From: Narthecium ossifragum
Lineage: Eukaryota; Streptophyta; Magnoliopsida; Dioscoreales; Nartheciaceae
Assembly (NCBI GenBank): GCA_963920575.1
Contig: OY986975.1
Coordinates: forward strand, 18,631,897-18,695,896
DNA length: 64,000 nucleotides
Reading direction: 5' to 3'
Made by a program: the position numbers and the translations under genes. Each line of letters starts with the position of its first letter. Position 1 is the first letter of the stretch. The notes beneath the pieces were generated by a model. That model had not been told where the DNA came from. It saw only the letters and a list, made by a program, of their open reading frames with translations, and did no database searches. Below are positions 26,100 to 37,446 of this stretch, piece after piece.

Positions 26100-27008
26100 A
26101 CGGCCGTCGTGGCCGTCGCTCTCCGCTGTAAGGGGAGAGGAGACTTTCTCTCCTCTGCTTCCCCTTTTCCCCTCCTTCCTCGGCTTTCCCCTTCCCCTTT
26201 TCTTTCCTCTTCCTCATCTTCTCCTTGGCTGCTGCTTCCTTCTTCTTTCTTCTGATTCCGCGAGCTCTGCTTCCCATGTTTCCGGCTGAACCTTCTTCTC
26301 CACGGTTCTCCCTCCTCTGGCCACCGTTTTGAGCGTTTGAAGGCTCGTTGGAACCGTGGCAGCATGAGGAAGATCTTTGGTATGGTTTGAAGCTCTGTTG
26401 GTGACCGGTTTGCAGGGAATCAGCCGAGGATTGCGTTTCCGGTAGGTGTTCTACCTACGTGAGTTGTTTAATGGGTTTCTCTTAATCTAGCCGTTTGATC
26501 TTGCTGTTCTTTTTGTGGTTGGCTTCCTCTTGCTTAGTCTAAATTCTGGTTTAAGTTTCCCCTTCCTTGTGTGTGTTGTAGAGTAGAACCCTACTGAGCT
26601 TAGTGCTCACTCCTACCCGGGCGGCGTTTGCAGGTGCAGGTACCAGCTCTCATTCGGTAGGCCCCAATTGCTCGTCCTGCGGTGGCTCGACGACATCAGG
26701 ACATATTTGAGGGCCAAGATGGCTTCTGCTGTGCCTTCCGGGAGACCTCTGTTGATGTAACCTTTTATGAGTTTTAACATCTTCTGTACATGAGGACTGG
26801 TTTATGTAAATCTTAATGTAACTCTGTTTTATGTACAATTTTGTAATAATAGGAGTTGTTAGATTTACTTCTGTCCTCTAACGGCTTGTTGTAACTGTTT
26901 TCGCCAGTTGTTGTTAGTAGATGTAGGAACCCCCCCTCGTGTCCCGGTCCGGATGGGTTTTCTGGGCTGGGGCGCGACATCTCTTCTCTCATATTTATAA
27001 ACTCTTTA

Positions 27009-29238
27009 GGGCACGTTTGTTTCATTGGATTGGATTGGAATGGAATGCTGGAATGGAAATATTTTCCACTGGAATGGAATGGACTGGAATGGAATTACAT
27101 TGTTTCTGTTTGTTTGCTGCTGGAATGAACGCAGAATTCTGTGAAATCTGACACTTTTGTTGTTTGTTTGGCATTGGAATGGAAACTGTTTCTTGTAACT
27201 TTGTCATTTTTTGTATTTGTTTGGTATTGGAATGGTGGTTATGGTCACCCCAGAATACCCGTGGTGAGATTACCACCCTTTTTTCTTGAAATTGTTTGAT
27301 AAAAACTATTTTCATGTGTATTATGATCCATACCCATATGACATTTATTTATTTAATTTAAATATATGTATATTTAGAAAATATATATTTGATGCCTTTA
27401 AGTTTTTTTTTTGTTTGAGATGGTGAAAATTTGCAAATTGTCTCATGTGAGGTATTGTTTTTTTTTGACGATTGTGTATGGTTGTTCATTTTTAAATATG
27501 GTGACTATTTCATTATTTGGAATTGGACATGATCATTGGCTTTATTGAACTAGATGCCCCTGTAATTATATTTCTAAGAGCGGGAAAAATACGAACAAAT
27601 GTTTTTGAGCCAAAAAATAATACACAACTTTTGAGGTGAACAAATGTAATTATATTGTTTTTGATCATTGCCTTTTATTTGTAATACTCAATGATTCATT
27701 CCTTACATTACAACAATTCACAAGTGTCAAATTCATATGTTTACAGAAGTGAATGAAAAAAAATGAATTTGTACATCACTTGTCTTCCATATATTTGTTG
27801 TTGTCTTCGTGGTTGTATACGATTGCAATATCAAGGGCTCAGAACAATGTCATCATCGCCCTTATGTGGCGGCAATTAGTTGCTGAACAAACTCGACCTT
27901 CCAAATCACCAAACCACTGCTTCCCTAGTTGAAGACATGAACAATAGCATACATATCATTGCAGTTAACATTAAAAACATGAACATTGCATACATATCTA
28001 TTGACATTGAAGACATGAACAATAGCAATTCAAATGTATACATTGCGTACATATCAGTTAAATGAACAATATCATTGCAGTTAAATGAACAACAGGGGAT
28101 CAGCTAGATCAGCTAGCTCATTTATAGTTGCAGCAAGCATAGGGGGATCAACTTCTATCATTTACATCATAAATGAGTGCAGCAGCAGCAAGGAGCAGCA
28201 GAAAACCAGCAGAAACATAACAAGTTCTGCATAGCAAGGAGCACCAAAAAACATAACAAGTTTTGCATAGCAATGAGAAGCAGAAAACCAGCAAAATGAA
28301 TGCAGAAAACCAGCAGCAAGGAGCTAGATCTCATCGAACAGCCTAATCTCATGCAAGCAACCAAACATTGCAGATAAAATAACAAACCAACCAACAGGGG
28401 ATCAGTACCAAAAATGAAGCAAACCAACCAAAGCCAAAAAATCGAAGCCAAAAACCACAAAAAAAACATAAAATAGGGGATCAGATCAGTTGAAAATACG
28501 AAGCAAAATACGAACAATGAAGCATAAAACAGGGGTCAGTTGTGGAGAGAGGGGGGATCAGTTGTAGGACCCCTTGAAGAAGATTCACCGGTTGTGGATC
28601 CGAGATCTGGGAAGCACCTCACAGCCGTAACCCCAAACCGTGACCTAGATCCGAAGATCCGAGCTTTGGGAAGCACCTCACAGCCGTAAACCCAAGGCCG
28701 TGACCTAGATCCGTTGATCCGAGGTTTGGGAAGCACCTCACGGCCGTAAACCCAAGCCATCACTTTAGATCTGAAGATCCGAGAGGAGATCTGGCCACGA
28801 GGAAGAAGTCGCGTTCGTGGAGGGGAAGATGAGTCACTTCGGAGAGGAGAAAGGGTCGACGGAGACCCTAGAGGCCACGATGAAGTGGAGGAGGGTGGAT
28901 GGGTACGCGGAGGTGCTTGGAGCTCACGAGAGATGGAGAGATCTGACTCTTCAGCTATAGAGAAAATGGAGATCGGGGGAGGGGGTGGAGAAGAAGATCG
29001 CGAAAACCCCGAGTGGGTATTCCAGTGAGCGCTGGGATAGGTATTCCAGCGAGCGCTGGAAACCCATTCTGGCTCGATTTCGGCCAGAAATTTTGACTGG
29101 AAAAGGGGGTCATTGGAACGGTGGTTGGAATGGAAATCAGTCAATTTCAGCAAAACAAACATCCAGAATGTTGGAATGGTTGGAACAGGTTTCCATTCCA
29201 ACCATTCCAGCATCTTTTCCATGAAAACAAACGTGCCC
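27009..29238. mobile_element. Non-autonomous PIF/Harbinger-type element
   Basis: Terminal inverted repeats GGGCACGTTTGTTT(C)CAT..., with the 3-bp duplication TTA at 27,006-27,008 and 29,239-29,241, are the hallmarks of PIF/Harbinger. Subterminal arrays of GGAATGGAATG-type repeats occur at both ends. The 2.2-kb interior has no transposase motif; a 228-codon minus-strand ORF at 28,536-29,222 shows repetitive low-complexity translation and I do not regard it as a gene. A triplicated stretch resembling GAAGCACCTCACRGCCGTAA lies at 28,610-28,760. Confidence 0.8.
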
Positions 29239-29451
29239 TTAGTATAAATCTAGTTTATTGTCGACCCGGAATCTTCTCTCGACTCATTGGTAGGAAATTT
29301 ACTAAGCTTTCAATCTCAACCACCTTAATCCCTGTGGACTCAACTCGGACTCTCCGCTATCTACTAGTTTCTTAGTAGTTAAGTAGAGCACCGGAAATTA
29401 TAGTAATCTTGGTTAGACTTGTTAAGCCACGACACTTTTCAAGTCGTACCA

Positions 29452-30213
29452 ATACCCAATCCCCAACTTGGAGTTCAACCTCCCGCCGATGCTTGTTGGC
29501 TTGAGTCTTCATCCTATTGTGGGCAAGCACCAGGTTATCTTTGAGGAGCTAAAGAATGTCATCCCTAGAGCGAAGGTCAGAATCTACCAAGGCGACGGCC
29601 GAACAATGTGGCTCGTAGCGGACGATAGTGGGGGCTGGTTTGCCGTAAACCGCTTCAAATGGGGTCATTTGAGAAGCTGACTGGTAGGAGGTATTGTACC
29701 AGAACTCCACCCACGAAAGCCACTTCGTCCACTGTTGTGGTCGTTGGCCGGCAAAGGAACGAAGGTATGTTTCAATGCATATGTTCAACACTTCAGTGTA
29801 ACTGTCAGTTTGTGGGTGGTAAGCGGTGCTCATCTTCAATGTAGTACCTTGAAGTTTGAAGTACTCCCGCAAGAAGGCGCTCACAAACTCACAAAGATGA
29901 CATCCCAGTTAGTGACGATGGATCGAGGGATGCCATGCAGTCGGACAATCTCCTGAGGGATGCCATGCTCACAAAGATTCATACTTGTTGCGCTGGCAGG
30001 TGTCGTACGAGCGCACATACTTGCGGATGTCACGGCGCATGCCGAGCTGGTCCAGCCAAACCGGTGTGGGTGCGGAGATGGCGTAGATCACAGGTGGGGT
30101 GGTCATAGCTGCTTCCTCGGCGCCGTCGAGGGTATCCATAGGCGCGCCGCCTACACCCATGCTTTGGTCGCCCGCGTCCTCATGTAGGCGAGAGAGAGCA
30201 TCGGCCGCGCGAT
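29452..30213 (-). pseudogene. Integrase region of the Reina-like element (deleted)
   Basis: Contains the zinc-finger end (VRSYDTCQRNKYE, about 29,985) and the core end (STAYHPQTDSYTEVLN, EFWYNTSYQSA, TPFEAVYGKPAPT). The segment between them is shortened and carries only a remnant of the target strand motif, so the first catalytic aspartate is missing. A stop interrupts the frame at 29,549. The end at 29,452 joins 14,847 once element A is discounted. Confidence 0.8.
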
Positions 30214-31967
30214 TGATAGCGCTTGAAAAGTGTCGCGGCTTAACAAGTTTGTTCAAAATTACAAATTTATAATCAAACTATTAACTAACTACTTTGGGGG
30301 TAGATAGCAATGAGTCCGAGTCGAATCTACATGAAATGCATAGGAAAATAATTAAACTACTAAACTCAATCTAAGTATTCCTACCAATAAGTTGAGAAAA
30401 GATTCAGAATTGAAATTAAACTAACTTTATACTAAATGATTGATAAATACGAGAAAATGTATCAGGGAATTCTTAATCAATAAGTAGAATTCTACCATGT
30501 CTTCCTAGGATTAGAACAAGCTAACCAAACTGATTGGTTTTCCTAATGGTTGATAGGTGAATGGCTAGTTCTCCCTATCACTCAACAAGTTTCGATTAAG
30601 ATCCCTTGTCGGTGAGAGCAATTATCTAAAAGTCAGTGACATAATGATTAGTTATGATCACTGCTAATGAATCCTCTGATCAGGATGAATTTATCGTGAG
30701 AAAATAGTATAATGTGGATTTAGGTGTAAGATCAAGATGGTTCTAGTAGCTTGAGGTCACCAAATAAAATGTATCAAGGATTAGTACTTAACGTAGTGGT
30801 TCTAGCACTAGCGTAGTGGTACTAGCACTTACGAAATCCCTAATCTTGAATTAAGATGAATAACGGATTAAGAGTTGGTCATAATGGTTCTAGCATTACG
30901 TGTAATGGTCCTAGCATCACAAGACTCTTAATCTCGAGAAGAAAATCCTCATATCCATGGTTCTAGCATGAATGTTTTGATGAGAATCTCTAATCTCAAG
31001 CCCTAACATGCTCAAGACCTAGATCTAGTGCATAAAGGAACAAATCATTCATCCACTAATAATAAAATCAAACCAAGTTCATAAAGAAATTAAGATCAAT
31101 CCATACAAACCATTCAAATAGGTATACAAGCACTAAATCTTAGGAATCCCTAATAGAAACCCTAGTTACATCATATGAATCCCATGGTAAAAAGTTTAGC
31201 TATTCATCTTTAGAGTTTGATCTATGGATGAAGGTTGATGAAGCTCTTCCACCATGGATTTCCTCCCAAAAGATTCTAAGAAGAAAAGTTAAAAAGAGGA
31301 AAAAGAAACTAAGAAAGATTGCTCCCTCTCCTTGGCTTCCAAGCAGCCAAGAGAGAGTCTAGAGAGCCCCCCTAAGAGAGGAACAAGAGCCCCCAAAAAA
31401 CCCTAGAACATGCCTATTTATAGCCTAGGTATCCTTTAACTCGGATTAGATCTGGGCCTTTGATTTTGCTTAACAGATATCAAAAGATCGATCATTTAGG
31501 GGTAAAGATCGATCCTTTGAACCCAAAAAATATGTCTCTTTGTCGCCTCTGCTACAGTGCAAGGATCGATCCTCTAGGGAGGATGATCCATCCTTCTGTT
31601 CTGCGTATTTACTCTTTTGTCATCAGACTGCGTCATTGGTACTAAAAATGCCCTAACATCCTCTAGCAAATTCGGAATCACAAACCGTAAAATTCTCCAG
31701 AAACTAGACTTCAAGAGATTTCCAACCATATATGGCACATCATCTGGTTCTTCCTGAGTAGGTACAGTTTTGATGTCAAAGATGGCCCATCTTTGCTCCT
31801 TTGCTACTAGCAGGTTCTTTATTTGTTCATTTTAGCACCAAACCTGATCTAATCTTCATTGAAGGCTCTTATACCTAAAATACATCATAAACTATCAAAA
31901 TAGAATTGCTCAGAGACTAACAAGACCTCATTAAAAGGGCGATTTGTGCACTTTTCACGCGTTATCA
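30214..31967 (-). mobile_element. Element B: second copy of element A
   Basis: 1,754 bp, reverse orientation relative to A, ends TGATAGCGCTTGAAAAGTG and CACTTTTCACGCGTTATCA. It is flanked by GCGAT at 30,209-30,213 and 31,968-31,972, a perfect 5-bp duplication. It is homologous to A along most of its length (for example the CATGGGATTCATATGATGTAA stretch in part, near 31,180). No protein-coding content. It splits the conserved ENRAADALSR region downstream of RNase H in the Reina-like pol gene. Confidence 0.85.
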
Positions 31968-33356
31968 GCGATTCTCTCGGCCTGGGCGATAGACGATCTC
32001 GAAATCAAACCCGAGAAGTTTGACAAGCCACCGTTGTTGCTCCCTGAATGTGAGGCGTTGCTCAAGAAGATGTCAGATGCTTCGGTGATCAGTCCTAATT
32101 TGAAAAAGCCTCCCCAGCAGATAGCTGCACCAGTGCTTGATGGCGTACATGACGGCCATAAGCTCTTTCTCATATGTGGAGTGGCCCTGGGAAGACCTCG
32201 AGAAAGCCTTGCTATAGAAGGTCAGGGGACGCCCATCCTGCATGAGTACCGCTCCTATGCCGCGGCCAGACGCATCCGTCTCCAAGATGAACGGTTTGGA
32301 GAAGTCCGGCAAGGCCAGTACATGGGTAGTGGAAATCGCCGTTTTGAGAGCTTCAAACGTCGTCTCTGCGGCCTCATCCCAAACGAATCCCTGCTCAGAA
32401 AGGATTTGGGTCAGCGATCTTACCGAAGCCGCCCACAAATTTCCGATAGTAGCCTCTCAAACCCAAGAATCCACGTAGGGCTTTCACCGAACGTGGACAC
32501 GACCAGGTCTTCATGCATTGAATTTTGTCTGGATTTGCCGTGACGCCATCTCGGGATATAACATGACCGAGGTATTCGACTTGTGGGCGACCAAACTGGC
32601 ACTTCTGCTTGTTAACCACTAGATGATTTGAGCGGAGGGTTTGGAGGACCAACGCAAGTGAGCTAGATGGTTGTCCCAATTCCTGCTGTACACCAAGATA
32701 TCGTAAAAAATAACCAGAATGAAACGACGAAGGGCTGAACAGAAAACATCATTCATGACAGCTTGGAAAGTGGTCAGGGCATTCGTCAGGCCGAAGGGCA
32801 TTACAAGGAATTCGTAATGACCGTCATGTGTGTGGAATGCTATTTTGGGGATGTCTGTCTCGGCGACGCGAATCTGGTGGTACCCTGCCTTGAGATCCAA
32901 CTTGGTGAATAGAAATGCCCTGTGGAGCTCATCCAACAGCTCGTCGATAATGGAAATATGATAGCGGTCTTTGACAGTGATATCATTGAGGGACCGGTAG
33001 TCCACGTAGAAACGCCAAGAGTTATCCTTTTTCTTGACCAATAGCACGGGTGACGAGTACGGGCTGGTGCTCGGCCAGATGATGCCCTCTTCCAACATCT
33101 CACGCACAAGCCGCTCTATCTCCGTCTTCTGGGCATGGGGGTAGCGGAAAGTACGCACATTCGTAGGTCCTGCGCCCGTAAGAATCGCAATGCGATAGTC
33201 TTGAGCTCGGGAAGGCGGCAATGTCCTAAGAGCCAAGAAGACGTCACTAAACTCGTCAAGTAGAGCAGCCAAGCGGGACGGCAAGTCTGGTGGGGGCGTG
33301 TCCGGTGCCGCGGGCTCCACGGAGAAGAGCCAGTAAGCAACAACGTCAGTCTGCAA
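31968..33356 (-). pseudogene. Reverse transcriptase and RNase H of the Reina-like element
   Basis: Order on the minus strand: reverse transcriptase (SPVLLVKKKDNSWRFYVDYR, LDLKAGYHQIR, MPFGLTNA, then IFYDILVYS where the family has FFDD), followed by RNase H (ETDASGRGIGAVL, YEKELMAV, RTDH). The first aspartate of the catalytic DD pair is Tyr here, and a frameshift near 32,620-32,680 separates palm from connection. Inactive as it stands. Confidence 0.85.
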
Positions 33357-34914
33357 CCAGAGAGAGAGAGAGAGTTGAGGTCACCTGGTACAGCTAGAGA
33401 CCGCGCCTACCCTTGAATGAAATGTGGAGCACCATCGATAGTGAACTGCATGGTGAGCTGCTCCCAATTGCAGGCGACGGTCCCTAACCGACAAAGCCAT
33501 TGAACACCGAGAACCACGTCGGAGCCCTGCAAATCCAATAGGTAAAGGTCGACCTGGATCCATAGTCTTGTATCCGCATGTCCACTACGCGGCAGATGTC
33601 TTGACAAGAAAGCCGCCTGCCATCAACGACATCACCCTAAATGGCTCAGCGGCCGAGAGCATGCAGTTTAACTTGGGCACCAGTCTAGCATGGACAAAAT
33701 TGTGGGTACTCCCACTATCAATCAGGACGGAGATGGGTAGCCCGACAATCACCCCCGTGACCCTCATGGTCCTTGCCGCGGCATAGCCGGACATGGCATG
33801 AATGGAAATGGTGTCGTCATCATCAGCGAGGGTACCCTCCTCGGGCGAATCCATCGGAGGTTCGTCTTCGAACGGTGGCTCAGCTGCTTCAAGGAGGAAG
33901 AGTTGTTGCCGCTTGCGTACATGACCCTTGGTAAATTGCTCGTCACAATTGTAGCACAACCCCTTCTCGTGGCGAGCTTGCATCTGCTCCCATGTCAATC
34001 GTCGAAATTTGATGCCGGCCGGCACCGTTGGTTTCGTTCCTTGATGTCCCGCCGGAGCGCGGCCTAGAAGTCCCGTAGTGTTGCCTTTTGGAGGAACAAA
34101 GGAAGGTCGTGCAGAAGGTTGGGGGACTGGTCCGGAGCGCAACATCTGCCATCTGGCACGAGCCAGCTTCTCCTCCAAGGCACGGGCCAAGCACGTCACA
34201 TGGTGCATCATCGTAGGATTGAAGACCTTAACCTCCAGGCGGATGTCCTCCCGTAGGCCACCAATGAAGCTCTCGACTAAGGCAGATTTCGGCCATTCGT
34301 GGACTCGCTTGGACAAGATCTCGAACTGGTGTTGATAGTCTCGAACTGATCCGGACTGAGAGAGCTTTGCGAGGGCTTCGTCGAAGTTCTCGTAAACAGA
34401 GGGTCCAAACTGAGCGCATAAGGCTTGGGTGAAGTCGTTCCAAGACGCGTGGGGATGAACGGACTCGAACCATTGGTACCAGTTGAGAGCTTCGTCATCC
34501 AAGTGGAAGGAAGCAAGTAAGACTTTATCCGGCTCGAGAGTCCCTTGGTAGCGGAAAAATTGTTCGGCCTTGTAAATCCACCTAACGGGGTCATCGCCGG
34601 CAAGGCGGGGAAAATCGACTCAAGCGGGCCTGGAATGGATGATGCCATTATCGAGCAAAGGAGGCCGATGGCGCGGGCCGTTGTGGCTGGAAGCGCCATC
34701 TTTTGGCCTGTCATCGGCTTCGTGAGATTTAAGAAGCAACCCCACCTTGGACATGAGGATGTCCATGTTGTTTTGCAGATTCTCGGAAAGCTCGGAGTGG
34801 TGCGTGGTAGACTCCTGGAGTCCTTGGATCACATCAGCGATGGACTTCGAACGAGCGGAGGCCATAGAGTCCTTAGATCGCATCAGCGATGGACTTCGAA
34901 CGAGTAGAGGCCAT
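33357..34914 (-). pseudogene. Gag and protease region of the Reina-like element
   Basis: The gag start (MASTRSKSIAD) lies at 34,914 just inside the 5' LTR. The capsid-like region includes WYQWFESVHPHASWNDF. The zinc knuckle LCYNCDEQFTKGH lacks its last cysteine. The retroviral-type protease keeps VLIDSGSTHNFV. A roughly 55-bp duplication (ATCAGCGATGGACTTCGAAC at about 34,838 and 34,882) and frameshifts interrupt the frame. Confidence 0.8.
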
Positions 34915-34916
34915 GG

Positions 34917-34929
34917 CTCTGGTACCAAA
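34917..34929 (-). other. Primer-binding site of the Reina-like element
   Basis: Minus-strand TTTGGTACCAGAG immediately follows the 5' LTR and resembles the TGGTATCAGAGC site complementary to initiator-Met tRNA that plant LTR elements use. Confidence 0.7.
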
Positions 34930-35354
34930 TGATAGGTTCTCCTTGATGATGCAGGGCTGCTGACTGGATCTTTGGAGACTTGAGAAGAAGCTAAAGAACG
35001 GAGAGAAGAAACAGAGCAAGGAGGGAAGATTTAGAGAATTAATGTATTCATTCATGCATGTAATCCTCCTTACAATACTTTAAATAGGAAAGCCTCTCCT
35101 AATGACGAACTCTTGACTGAATCATACAGCTATCAATTCAAGACAAATAAGGAAACTGCTTATTAAGAAAATTCTAACTGCGGTAAGCAATCTGCTTTTA
35201 TTAGGAAACTCCAAAGCTTCAATCTTTGCTAGAGCTGGCCGTATCCGAAGTGGGAAGATGCTTGCCTCGTCTGCTGCAGGTGAGGATCTGATGCTTGCCT
35301 CGTCTGCTGCAGGTGAGGATCTGCTGCCGTTTCTGCTGGCCTGGTTGCCTATCA
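34930..35354 (-). repeat. 5' LTR of the Reina-like element
   Basis: 425 bp; longer than its partner at 14,035-14,411 because of a duplicated roughly 33-bp unit (GATGCTTGCCTCGTCTGCTG near 35,259 and 35,291) and a small insertion near 35,090. Ends TGATAGG/CCTATCA. Confidence 0.85.
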
Positions 35355-35386
35355 GTACCCTAATCTGAACCTTCTGCCAATATTCT

Positions 35387-37352
35387 TCATTGGTTCGACA
35401 CAATAAGTTCATCCAGAAGATAAGCCTCAGTGCTTTCAGTTTGTAGCAATATATCATCATCAGCGGTAAAATGGTACCTCTCTCCAATGGCTCTTAGAAG
35501 CTGGTGTACTTCAAACATACTGGGTCTCTCCTTGGGGGTAGATGAAACACAGCTACATGCAACTTTCAGAAATTGGAAAAGCTCACTGTCAAAACCTTTA
35601 TTGATTAAGGACTTATCGATCGCATCTTGTAGGAGAAAGTTGTTTGATAAATAAGTGATCCATTCCGCCAAACTTCCCTTGAAGCTTTCCAGAGCATTGG
35701 ACACATGGGTAGGTTTTTCACCAGTAATGACCTCAAGTAGAACTGTCCCAAAACTGTAAACATCACCCTTCGGAGTTGCTACTAGAGTGCGAGCATACTC
35801 AGGGGCCACATAGCCCAAGTCACCGAACTCGCCATTGACGAAAGTGCTGAGATGAGTGTCAATTGGATTCATAAGCCTTGCAAGTCCAAAGTCGGATATT
35901 TTAGGTTCATAGTCCTGATCCAACAGGATGCATTTGGAACTAATGTTGCGATGAAGAATGCGAGGATTGCAACTATGGTGAAGCCAAGCTAGACCTCTTG
36001 CTGCTCCAATACAGATTCTTAGCCTGAGTGGCCATTCCATACCTTTGCTTTCAGTATCAGTCTGATGTAGCTGATCATAAAGAGTCCCATTCGGCATGTG
36101 TTGGTAAACCAACAATCTTTCTTTCTTTGCGATACAGAAACCCAGCAGGGGTACCAAGTTCTGATGCCTCACACTTCCCAATGTTGCCATTTCAGAAACA
36201 AATTGTTTTTCAGAATGTTGTGTGTCCTGCAGCCTCTTAACACTAAGGAAAGAACCATCAGGAAGCATTGCCATGAACATGGTGCCTGTTCTCCCAGAAC
36301 CTATTATGTTCTCTTTGTTGAAATCATTCGTCGCTTCCATAAGATCATCAAACTTCATTTTTGAAATCGACTTTTCAAACATGGAAACCTGGAGATGGGT
36401 AGCACCTTTAGATGAAATGAAACATAATGTGCCAGTGTTTACAACCAAAAATAACCTCAAGATGTAAGGATTCATAAGAGGTGTTTGTGCGTGGGGAAAC
36501 AAACAGTAAACTAACCTTAATGCCCTTGGCTCCCTTTATATCCTTTGCCCATTTGTTCTCATCGACATCCCTTTCCTTCTTCTTGACGGACACTTTGCGC
36601 AAGCGGTAGCATATGATAACTCCAAATACAATACTGGTAAGTAGCACACCACCTACTGCTGAACCAACAATAACTCCAGTATGGTCATTTGCTGGAGGCC
36701 CCTTGCAAGCATCCAATGGCTTCCCACAAAGCCCTGGATTATTTCCAACATTTAATGAAATAGAACTTGAAAACTCTGGAATTTGTCCTGACAGTTGATT
36801 GTCAGCGACATTGAGAGTCTTCAAACGTTGAAGATGAGTCAGTTGCCAAGGTATCTCACCAGTCAAATGGTTGTGTTCAAGATTAAGGGTGTTCAAAAAA
36901 CTGTGGTTTAACAAACTATCGGGAATTTGCCCTGAGAAATTGTTGTATGAGAGATCAAGGGAAGTCACATACTGTGGTATATATGAGATGTTAGAAGGGA
37001 TAGGTCCAGTAAGGTTATTATTTGAAAGATCCAGACCTGTCAAGCTACTGCACTTCTCAAGACCCAAAGGAAATTGACCTTGAAGGCCCATGTTAGAAAG
37101 CTTCAGGTTAAGCACCCTGTTTTCATTAGGATGCCAGCAATCTACACCACTAAATTTGCATATGAATCCTTTTGTGTTGTTGTTAAAAATCCATGAACTC
37201 TTCAGGATGCCATTGGGGTCTTTCAATGATTGCTGAATCGTTTTCAAGCACTGAATATTACTCTCACTCTCATCTCCACAACATGTATTACTCAGAAACA
37301 ACCAGATAATAGTCTGAAGAATAGTAAGAAGTGGTCTGCTCTCTGCACCCAT
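35387..37352 (-). CDS. BIR1-like LRR receptor kinase, two coding exons
   Basis: Member of the LRR-X BIR group (BAK1-interacting receptor-like kinases), plasma-membrane proteins that restrain immune signalling; the sequence is closest to Arabidopsis BIR1 as I recall it. Exon 1 is 37,352-36,516 and exon 2 is 36,388-35,387 (GT-AG, phase 0), giving 612 residues. Order: signal peptide ([13 protein letters not shown]), N-terminal cap, about four to five LRRs ([20 protein letters not shown] and similar), a transmembrane segment ([20 protein letters not shown]), juxtamembrane, and kinase. The ATP-binding lysine (LSVKRLQ), DFG and APE are present. The catalytic loop reads HRNISSKC, with Asn for the usual HRD Asp, as in BIR1. 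An earlier in-frame ATG at 37,412 would precede the signal peptide, so I prefer 37,352. A 21-kb transposon block begins 32 bp after the stop. Confidence 0.92.
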
Positions 37353-37446
37353 ACTACCTCCAATCGTCCAAATATCTATCCTAGTAATATGAGCGTGATT
37401 TGTTATTTCCAACTATTAAAATCTCTCCATGCGCCAGGTTTCCTAT

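Larger units (their letters stand above)
16133..26979 (+). mobile_element. Element C: solo LTR of the Tekay-like family, interrupted
   Basis: It starts TGTGAGGACATG and ends GGGGCGCGACA, the two ends of the Tekay-like LTR, in plus orientation, and is flanked by a perfect TCTCT duplication (16,128-16,132 and 26,980-26,984). Its own sequence is 16,133-16,396 plus 26,100-26,979, about 1.1 kb. Compared with the complete LTR at 16,397-18,750 it lacks an internal segment of roughly 1 kb. No internal domain of its own is present, hence a solo LTR. The Tekay-like element sits inside it in opposite orientation. Confidence 0.8.
14848..29451 (+). mobile_element. Element A: TG...CA element, probable solo LTR, interrupted
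   Basis: It begins TGATAAGACTTGAAAAGTG and ends CACTTTTCAAGTCGTACCA, a roughly 19-bp terminal inverted repeat, flanked by ATACC on both sides (14,843-14,847 and 29,452-29,456). Its own sequence is 14,848-16,132 plus short parts around 26,985-27,008 and 29,242-29,451, about 1.5 kb in all. A TATA-like CTATAAATAATC at 15,301 and the TG/CA ends with a 5-bp duplication favour a solo LTR of an unidentified gypsy family. The terminal inverted repeat is unusually long for that. A second copy in reverse orientation is at 30,214-31,967. Confidence 0.75.
14035..35354 (-). mobile_element. Reina-like Ty3/gypsy chromovirus split by nested insertions
   Basis: Both ends carry related LTRs (TGATAGG...CCTATCA), flanked by the duplication GTACC at 14,030-14,034 and 35,355-35,359. 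The coding order on the minus strand is gag, protease, reverse transcriptase, RNase H, integrase, chromodomain. Removing the two elements nested in its coding region and their duplications leaves about 4.95 kb. That size, the roughly 0.4-kb LTRs and the chromodomain suggest the Reina clade. It is defective: the integrase core is partly deleted, stops and frameshifts interrupt the ORFs, and the reverse transcriptase catalytic box is altered. It lies in the 3' UTR of the BIR1-like gene, in the same orientation. Confidence 0.85.

Noticed and set aside
28536..29222. 228-codon minus-strand ORF as a PIF/Harbinger transposase
   Set aside because: No DDE or Myb-like motif; its repeats (EVLPKPRI, EVLPKARI) come from a local DNA repeat.
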